From positions 62,001-126,000 of the forward strand of contig NZ_JAHGAJ010000016.1 in the NCBI RefSeq assembly GCF_030248535.1: a stretch of DNA of 64,000 nucleotides, in the 5' to 3' direction. This DNA comes from Vibrio sp. D404a. Lineage in GTDB: Bacteria > Pseudomonadota > Gammaproteobacteria > Enterobacterales > Vibrionaceae. Position numbers and translations under genes: made by a program. The notes under the pieces were generated by a model. The model was not told where the DNA came from, made no database searches, and saw only the letters and a list, made by a program, of their open reading frames with translations. Below are positions 58,833 to 64,000 of this stretch, piece after piece; the stretch's first letter is position 1, and each line of letters starts with the position of its first letter.

Positions 58833-60315
58833 TGTGAATACCTAATAATTGCAGTGCTGACTCTCGGTCAGAGTAGTGCACAGTTTCATCTTTTAATACT
58901 TGGTAATCCTCATGGCCCTTACCTGCCAGTAGGATAATGTCATTGTTACCAGCTTGCTCAAGGGCAAACTTCACCGCTTGATAGCGATCATGCTCAACGT
59001 ATGCGACTTGAGGCTGCTTAAGCCCCACCAGCATATCTTTGACGATTTCCGCCGGGTCTTCACTACGAGGATTATCATCAGAGATAATGATCTTGTCGGC
59101 GAACTGTTCCGCCGTCTCCGCCATCATTGGACGCTTCCCTTTATCTCTATCACCGCCGCAACCGAAAATAGCCCATAAGTTGCCAGAGCAATGCACGCGC
59201 AGTGCAGCTAATGCTTTTTCCAGTGCATCAGGCGTGTGTGCATAATCAACCACAACTTTGGCTTTTTGCGGCGCTTGGAATAGTTCCATACGGCCGATCA
59301 CTGGCTGTAACTTTGGCGCACTATCAACCAGTTGTTGTTTATCAATACCTAAAGCAAGCAGTGTTGCGAACGCTACCAAAACATTAGAGGCATTGAATTG
59401 ACCGATCAAAGGTACCTGCAGTGACCCCATGCCCCACGCACCATCGAAATCCATACGGATGCCAGTTTCGGCATAAGCCACGTCTGAGGCCCACACCGCA
59501 TTGGCGCGATCAGTCATAGGATTAAGCGATACTGCAACGGCATCAGGTAATTCTGATAACCACGCCAAACCCACTGGGTCATCGGCATTAATGATAGCGT
59601 GCTGGCAGTGATGCTTGGTAAACAGACTCTGTTTGGCTAACGCGTACTCTTCCATCGTGCCATGATAGTCAAGGTGGTCTCGACTCAGGTTGGTAAAAAC
59701 ACCGGCTGCAAATTTGAGTGCTTTAACACGGCCTTGAACCAAGCCGTGTGATGAGATTTCCATTGCAGTATAGGCCGCATTTTGAGCCGATAATTCACTC
59801 AAAGTACGTTGAATTTCAATCGCACTACCCGTGGTATTTTTTGCGTTTTGCAGGTCGTCAAGAAAACCATTCCCTGTCGTGCCCATAACACCAGAGCGCT
59901 GACCAACTAAATCAAGCCACTGAGCGATAAGTTGAGTAATTGTGGTTTTGCCATTGGTGCCTGTCACGCCAATCAGCTGAGTCGCATCTGATTGATAGAC
60001 ACGACCAGCTAGAGCAGAGAGCTCTTGGTTCAGATCTTGGATATAAACAATGGTGACACCATTTCGCTGCTCAATACTGCCGTGAGCATGCTCTTCACAC
60101 GCTTGTGCGATAACGGCGCTAGCGCCAAGCTCAATAGCCTTATCAATAAAGCGGCGGCCATCCACAGCGTGACCAATAACAGCGACAAAAATGTCTCCCG
60201 AGCGCACGGCTCGGCTATCTAGCTCCAGATGCGTCACTTCGATTTCAGCCAGTGTGGCGTCATCAAATGCTCCCCATGAGGCTAGTAAGCTAGATAGTGT
60301 TAGGCAATTACTCAT
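58825..60315 (-). CDS. murE: UDP-N-acetylmuramoyl-dipeptide--2,6-diaminopimelate ligase
   Basis: MurE adds the third residue of the stem peptide. The 496-residue protein (E. coli 495) has the N-terminal [16 protein letters not shown], the ATP loop [14 protein letters not shown], the carbamylated-lysine region, [19 protein letters not shown] and the C-terminal [16 protein letters not shown] is the signature of meso-diaminopimelate-specific enzymes, agreeing with the dapB gene in this window and a Gram-negative wall. It lies 18 bp after ftsI. Confidence 0.98.
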   Translation of the reverse strand: MSNCLTLSSLLASWGAFDDATLAEIEVTHLELDSRAVRSGDIFVAVIGHAVDGRRFIDKAIELGASAVIAQACEEHAHGSIEQRNGVTIVYIQDLNQELSALAGRVYQSDATQLIGVTGTNGKTTITQLIAQWLDLVGQRSGVMGTTGNGFLDDLQNAKNTTGSAIEIQRTLSELSAQNAAYTAMEISSHGLVQGRVKALKFAAGVFTNLSRDHLDYHGTMEEYALAKQSLFTKHHCQHAIINADDPVGLAWLSELPDAVAVSLNPMTDRANAVWASDVAYAETGIRMDFDGAWGMGSLQVPLIGQFNASNVLVAFATLLALGIDKQQLVDSAPKLQPVIGRMELFQAPQKAKVVVDYAHTPDALEKALAALRVHCSGNLWAIFGCGGDRDKGKRPMMAETAEQFADKIIISDDNPRSEDPAEIVKDMLVGLKQPQVAYVEHDRYQAVKFALEQAGNNDIILLAGKGHEDYQVLKDETVHYSDRESALQLLGIHND

Positions 60316-60333
60316 ATCGAATCCTGATTCGCT

Positions 60334-62094
60334 CTATTCTTGAAACTTGTTTTCGTCAGCAGGTACATTAAGAATTTGCAGCGCGCCTTTCATGATCTCA
60401 GAGAAGACAGGGGCTGCCACTGAGCCACCGTAGTAAAGATCACCCTGCGGCTCGTTTACGACCACAACCAGTGATACTCGAGGGTCGCTCACCGGTGCTA
60501 CGCCTGCGGTAATCGCGATGTATTCATCACTATAGCCACCCGCTTCCGCTTTACGTGAAGTACCCGTTTTGGCTGCGACGCGATAACCCGGTACCGCTGC
60601 TCGTGTTGCAGTACCGCCTTTTTGGGTGACGCCTTCCAGCATCTCTAGTACCAGCTGCGCATTGTCTCTATCAATGATCTGCTTAGAAAAATCTTGCTCA
60701 TTGTTTTCAATGATGTGAATCGGCTCATAGACGCCTTTGTTCGCGAGCGTTGCGTAAGCATGAGCTAATTGAATTGGGGTGACCGATAAGCCGTAACCAA
60801 AAGATAGAGTCGCGATTTCAAACTTCGACCAACGGCGACGGTTAGGGAAAATACCCGTTGTTTCACCGACCAGATTCAAGCCTGACATTTCGCCAAGACC
60901 AACCGAACTGTAAAGCCCAAGTAGCGCTTCCAGCGGCATATCCAATGCCAGCTTAGCCACACCGATGTTACTCGACTTTTTAAGGATCATCGCTAAGTCA
61001 GCCTTGCCGACTTTGGAGGTATCACGAACACGGCTACCACCAATCTGCATGATGCCGTTACCGGTATTAATGACTGTGTCTGGGGTTGCTGCACCGTTTT
61101 CGAGTGCCGCCAAAACAACAAAGGGTTTAACCGTCGAGCCTGGTTCCATCGCGTCGGTCAAAACGCGATTACGCATCTTAAAGCTTTGTAGGTCAGCACG
61201 ATTGTTTGGGTTGTAGGATGGGGCATTGACCATGGCTAACACCGCACCGGTTTTGACATCCAGCAGAATCGCCGAGCCTGAAGTAGCACGGTGATCGGCT
61301 ACCGCTTGTTTGATCTCACGATAGGCGATCGCTTGAAGGCGTTGGTCGATGGTCAAGGTCAAGGGTTTGCCTTGCTCACGCTCTTCCAAGGCAATATTCT
61401 CGACTACGCGCCCATAGCGGTCTTTACGAATGGTACGCTTACCCGCTTCACCCGTTAGCCATTTATCGTAGCTGCGCTCCACGCCTTCTAAACCATGACC
61501 ATCAATACCGGTCACACCAATTAGGTGCGCACTGATTTCACCCGCAGGATAGTAACGTCGAGACTCCGCCTTCAGGCCAACGCCCACCAGCTTTAGATCG
61601 CGAATGTACTTCGCCATCGCCGGACTAACTTGTCTTTGGAGATAAATGAAGCGGCGCTTTTTATTGGCTGAGATCTTATCGATCATCGATTGACGCTCTA
61701 GCCCCAATACATCCGCAAGGGCATACCAGCGATCAATCTGAGCAAGACCGTCTTTATCAAAAATGGTTTTCGGATCAGCCCATACCGCCTCAACCGGCAC
61801 ACTCACGGCAAGGGGTTCATCGTTTCGATCAGAAATAATACCGCGCGCGGAAGGGATAGCTTTGACGCGAACAGAGCGTAGATCACCTTGGCGAATCAGG
61901 TTGTCCGGCTCGATAATTTGAATATAGGCGACGCGCGACACCAGCGCAGCAAACGCAAGAAATACAAACGCGATAACGAGGTTAAAGCGCCATTTGATCA
62001 AGATAGGATCGGCATCCTTTTCATTCGCTGCGACAGCTTTGGCAGAAACGGCTTCGGCTTTCTTCGCAGGTGCTTTTTCCTTTTTTGCGGTCAT
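60334..62094 (-). CDS. ftsI: Septal peptidoglycan transpeptidase FtsI (penicillin-binding protein 3)
   Basis: FtsI cross-links septal peptidoglycan and works with FtsW. The 586-residue class B PBP has an N-terminal cytoplasmic tail rich in Lys and Ala, one membrane segment (about 33-52) and a dimerisation/pedestal domain. The transpeptidase domain carries the serine motif S320-TVK, the SSN motif at 374-376 and KTGT at 509-512. All three catalytic motifs are intact. The start overlaps the ftsL stop by four bases (ATGA). The tail is longer and more Lys/Ala-rich than in E. coli. Confidence 0.98.
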   Translation of the reverse strand: MTAKKEKAPAKKAEAVSAKAVAANEKDADPILIKWRFNLVIAFVFLAFAALVSRVAYIQIIEPDNLIRQGDLRSVRVKAIPSARGIISDRNDEPLAVSVPVEAVWADPKTIFDKDGLAQIDRWYALADVLGLERQSMIDKISANKKRRFIYLQRQVSPAMAKYIRDLKLVGVGLKAESRRYYPAGEISAHLIGVTGIDGHGLEGVERSYDKWLTGEAGKRTIRKDRYGRVVENIALEEREQGKPLTLTIDQRLQAIAYREIKQAVADHRATSGSAILLDVKTGAVLAMVNAPSYNPNNRADLQSFKMRNRVLTDAMEPGSTVKPFVVLAALENGAATPDTVINTGNGIMQIGGSRVRDTSKVGKADLAMILKKSSNIGVAKLALDMPLEALLGLYSSVGLGEMSGLNLVGETTGIFPNRRRWSKFEIATLSFGYGLSVTPIQLAHAYATLANKGVYEPIHIIENNEQDFSKQIIDRDNAQLVLEMLEGVTQKGGTATRAAVPGYRVAAKTGTSRKAEAGGYSDEYIAITAGVAPVSDPRVSLVVVVNEPQGDLYYGGSVAAPVFSEIMKGALQILNVPADENKFQE

Positions 62095-62408
62095 TTCAGT
62101 GAGATCACAACTTCTTTGTCTGAGTCAGGGCGCTTCATATCAAGCTCTTTAATCGCAGAGGCTTGTACTCGGCTGTGTTCGGCCAGCGCGGTCTCTTCGA
62201 GCATTAGGTTTCGCCACTCGTCATCAAGCTGCTCACGCTCCACCAAAGCCATATCTTTCTGGGTAATGGCCTGGCGAGACATGTGTGTAGTAAGAACGAC
62301 CCCCATCGCACTCGCGAAGATAGCAATGAGCAATAACAGTGGGACGCGACCCACTGATATTAGATCAAAGAAGATAATCTTGGCTAAGTTTGGCTTGGCG
62401 GTCTTCAT
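62091..62408 (-). CDS. ftsL: Cell division protein FtsL
   Basis: FtsL is a small bitopic protein that forms a coiled coil with FtsB and recruits FtsW/FtsI. The 105-residue protein has a 20-residue cytoplasmic tail, one membrane segment (about 21-41, RVPLLLLIAIFASAMGVVLT) and a periplasmic coiled-coil region (about 45-92, with leucine spacing EREQLDDEWRNLMLEETALAEHSR). It ends PDSDKEVVISLK like other FtsL proteins. It is somewhat shorter than E. coli FtsL (121), mostly at the N-terminus. It starts 3 bp after rsmH and overlaps ftsI by 4 bp. Confidence 0.95.
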   Translation of the reverse strand: MKTAKPNLAKIIFFDLISVGRVPLLLLIAIFASAMGVVLTTHMSRQAITQKDMALVEREQLDDEWRNLMLEETALAEHSRVQASAIKELDMKRPDSDKEVVISLK

Positions 62409-62411
62409 CTA

Positions 62412-63362
62412 CTACAGCTTTTCTGCAATGCGTAATACTGAGCTACGTGAGCGAGTGTTTTCATCAACCTCGTGTTTAGAAGGTTTGATCGCTTTGCCGA
62501 CAGGCTTAAGATCAGCACTGCCTAGCGCTTTAATCTGCTCTTCTGTCAGTGGCAAACCGTGAGGAACCTGAGGACCTTGGCTCTCTTTACGGATAAAACG
62601 TTTTACCATGCGGTCTTCAAGTGAGTGGAAGCTGATAACAGACAGGCGACCTTCCGGTGAAAGAATGCTTGCTGCGCCTTTCAGTGCCGTATCAATCTCT
62701 TCCAGTTCACTGTTGATGTAAATACGGAATGCTTGGAAAGCACGTGTTGCTGGGTGCTTTTTCTCTTTGAAGCTCTTTGGTGCCACATCAGAGATCAGCT
62801 TAGCCAATTGACCCGTGCGTGTTAGCGGTTCGTTCTCTTCGTTTTCACGGTAAGCAACGATGCCTTTCGCAATACGACGTGCGTGCTTGTCTTCACCAAA
62901 CTCACGGATAACCCATGTGATGTCATCAAGATCGGCATCCATTAACCACTGAGAAACAGGGATACCCGAGGTTGGGTCCATACGCATATCCAGCGGGCCA
63001 TCTTTCATGAAGCTGAAGCCGCGCTCTGCGTCATCCAGTTGAGGAGAAGAGACACCAAGGTCGAGAAGTACGCCATCTACTTGGCCGACAAGATCGTAGC
63101 GCTCCGCGTATTCAGCCATGCCAGAGAAAGGGCCGTGGATGATAGTAAAACGAGGATCATCAATTTTTTGTGCTTCTGCGATCGCTTGTGGATCGCGGTC
63201 GATACTAAATAGTCGTCCATTCTCGCCCAGTTTAGACAGGATTGTACGGCTGTGACCACCACGGCCAAAAGTACCGTCAATGTAGGTACCATCGGGTTTG
63301 ATCGCCAGTCCGTCAATTGATTCGTTAAGCAATACTGAAATATGTTTGAACGCTTCTGTCAT
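62412..63362 (-). CDS. rsmH: 16S rRNA (cytosine-1402-N4)-methyltransferase RsmH
   Basis: RsmH (MraW) methylates N4 of C1402 in the 16S rRNA decoding centre using S-adenosylmethionine. The 316-residue protein has the SAM motif [14 protein letters not shown] (about 29-42), [27 protein letters not shown] and [14 protein letters not shown]. It is the first gene of the dcw cluster here. The usual mraZ gene is not between it and rnpB. GAGAAG precedes the ATG by 4 bases. Confidence 0.97.
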   Translation of the reverse strand: MTEAFKHISVLLNESIDGLAIKPDGTYIDGTFGRGGHSRTILSKLGENGRLFSIDRDPQAIAEAQKIDDPRFTIIHGPFSGMAEYAERYDLVGQVDGVLLDLGVSSPQLDDAERGFSFMKDGPLDMRMDPTSGIPVSQWLMDADLDDITWVIREFGEDKHARRIAKGIVAYRENEENEPLTRTGQLAKLISDVAPKSFKEKKHPATRAFQAFRIYINSELEEIDTALKGAASILSPEGRLSVISFHSLEDRMVKRFIRKESQGPQVPHGLPLTEEQIKALGSADLKPVGKAIKPSKHEVDENTRSRSSVLRIAEKL

Positions 63363-63381
63363 AGTCTTCTCAGTGAGTGGA

Positions 63382-63441
63382 TTAAGCCTTTAGTTCGGCT
63401 ACAAATGATTCTGTTAACGTTTTAGTGTACTGATTTCGCAC
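63382..63441 (-). CDS. Possible 19-codon upstream ORF of rsmH
   Basis: A GTG-started minus-strand ORF ([19 protein letters not shown]) has GGAG exactly five bases upstream. It ends 19 bp before the rsmH start codon. It could be a leader peptide coupled to rsmH or chance. It does not resemble MraZ. There is no conservation evidence in hand. Confidence 0.25.
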   Translation of the reverse strand: MRNQYTKTLTESFVAELKA

Positions 63442-63545
63442 GTTATCTCCACTACATTGTGTGTAGCGAGTTGGTATTTTTCACCCAAGTCTTTACAAGA
63501 AAAGCGGATTTTAAGGAAATCTAAATAGTTTACGTCAATATAAAG

Positions 63546-63582
63546 CAAAAAACCCATCACTACTGTTAAGTAATGATGGGTT
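63546..63582 (-). terminator. Terminator of rnpB
   Basis: On the minus strand AACCCATCA and TGATGGGTT pair with an inner TACT/AGTA extension, followed by six T, about 10 bp after the predicted RNase P RNA 3' end. Confidence 0.93.
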
Positions 63583-63591
63583 CTTGGAATA

Positions 63592-64000
63592 GGTGGAGTC
63601 GACATATAAGCCGGGTTCTGTTCCGCTTGCGCGGTAGTAGCCATTCGTCTAGGCCAGCAATCGCTCACTGGCTCAAGCAACCTACCCGCCTCCTTACGCG
63701 AGCAACGCAATGTGGAGGCCTATTTGGTCTTGCTCCGGGTGGAGTTTACCCTGCAACGGACTATTGCTAGCCGTCCGGTGCGCTCTTACCGCACCCTTTC
63801 AGCCTTACCTGTGCCCTAGGGCCATCGGCGGTCTTCTCTCTGCTGCACTTGTCGTGGGCTTGCGCCCCCCAGGCGTTACCTGGCACCCTGCTCTATGGAG
63901 CCCGGACTTTCCTCCCCTTCATCAGTCTCCCGAAGGACGTCAACGTCAGTCTCCCAAAGGACTTCAACGCCAGTCTCCCGAAGGACATCAATGAAGCAGC
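63592..64000 (-). ncRNA. rnpB: RNase P RNA (type A), 5' end cut by the window edge
   Basis: The minus strand carries the conserved RNase P RNA core: GAGGAAAGTCCGGGCTCC (63914-63897), GGTGCCAGGTAACGCCTGG, AGAGAAGACCGCCGATGGCC, AGGTAAGGCTGAAAGGGTGC, TAAACTCCACCCGGAGCAAG, CTTGAGCCAGTGAGCGATTG and, near the 3' end, AGAACCCGGCTTA. It is the catalytic RNA that trims tRNA 5' leaders. By comparison with E. coli rnpB (377 nt) about 20 nt of the 5' P1/P2 strand lie beyond the window. The P3 arm is unusual: a 24-nt unit occurs three times in a row, making the RNA about 48 nt longer than expected. Confidence 0.96.
63923..63994. repeat. Three tandem 24-nt repeats in the P3 arm of rnpB
   Basis: Units at 63923-63946, 63947-63970 and 63971-63994 each begin CAGTCTCCCRAAGGAC on the plus strand. 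They differ at few positions, and the third diverges at its end. In the RNA each would form a GUC-CUUCGG-GAC type mini-hairpin. The outer CTTCAT/ATGAAG stem (63917-63922 with 63991-63996) encloses all three. Confidence 0.85.

Noticed and set aside
63710..63994. Plus-strand ORF with repeated SPEG/SPKG residues
   Set aside because: It is the reverse strand of rnpB; the amino-acid repeats only reflect the 24-nt repeats in the RNase P RNA gene.

Overview
The window reads as a stretch of the larger chromosome of a Vibrio species (Gammaproteobacteria, Vibrionaceae). The protein sequences are all close to the E. coli/Vibrio versions of housekeeping enzymes, and the order grcA - thrABC - rraA-like - arcA / arcB - yhcC - gltBD - second GOGAT - mtn - cbiB - btuF - carAB - dapB - mutT - secA - lpxC - ftsZ...rsmH agrees with what I recall of Vibrio cholerae chromosome 1. 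No phage, integron, CRISPR array, tRNA or rRNA was seen. The species cannot be named from sequence reading alone.

Layout. 1-2.3 kb: the 3'-truncated endonuclease IV gene, the glycyl radical spare part GrcA with two FNR-type sites, and a flavin reductase. 2.4-7.3 kb: the thrABC operon preceded by a Thr/Ile-rich leader peptide and an attenuator. 7.6-9.8 kb: a small exported protein, an RraA paralogue and arcA. 9.9-15.7 kb (minus strand): yhcC, a diguanylate cyclase, arcB and a lipoprotein. 16.2-22.3 kb: the conventional glutamate synthase gltBD. 22.8-30.1 kb: a much larger GOGAT paralogue followed by a CysJ-like diflavin reductase, the least ordinary locus here. 30.3-34.1 kb: DUF1499 lipoprotein, mtn, cbiB, btuF and a TRIC/YicG membrane protein. 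34.2-36.9 kb: a small accessory cluster (VOC protein, flavodoxin, LysR regulator, TSUP exporter) headed by a perfect 42-bp palindrome. 37-43.3 kb (minus): carAB, dapB, mutT. 43.6-63.4 kb (minus): secA, lpxC and the whole dcw division/cell-wall cluster from ftsZ back to rsmH. 63.6-64 kb: rnpB, cut at its 5' end.

How it fits together. Redox and anaerobic control recurs: arcA, arcB and grcA all lie here and arcA and grcA carry FNR boxes. Nitrogen assimilation is represented by gltBD, the second GOGAT and carAB. Amino-acid supply is represented by thrABC and dapB; dapB supplies the diaminopimelate added by MurE in the dcw cluster. The dcw cluster lacks ddl, the interval to secA lacks an evident secM, and no mraZ precedes rsmH.

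Most promising points: (1) an 1816-residue GOGAT-like protein with a 115-residue central expansion, about 215 extra C-terminal residues and a CX5CX3C instead of CX5CX4C cysteine cluster, next to a stand-alone CysJ-like reductase with no sulfite reductase hemoprotein gene nearby; (2) a perfect 42-bp operator-like palindrome; (3) a 24-nt unit present three times in the P3 arm of RNase P RNA; (4) ArcB retaining Cys180 but having Tyr at the position of Cys241.
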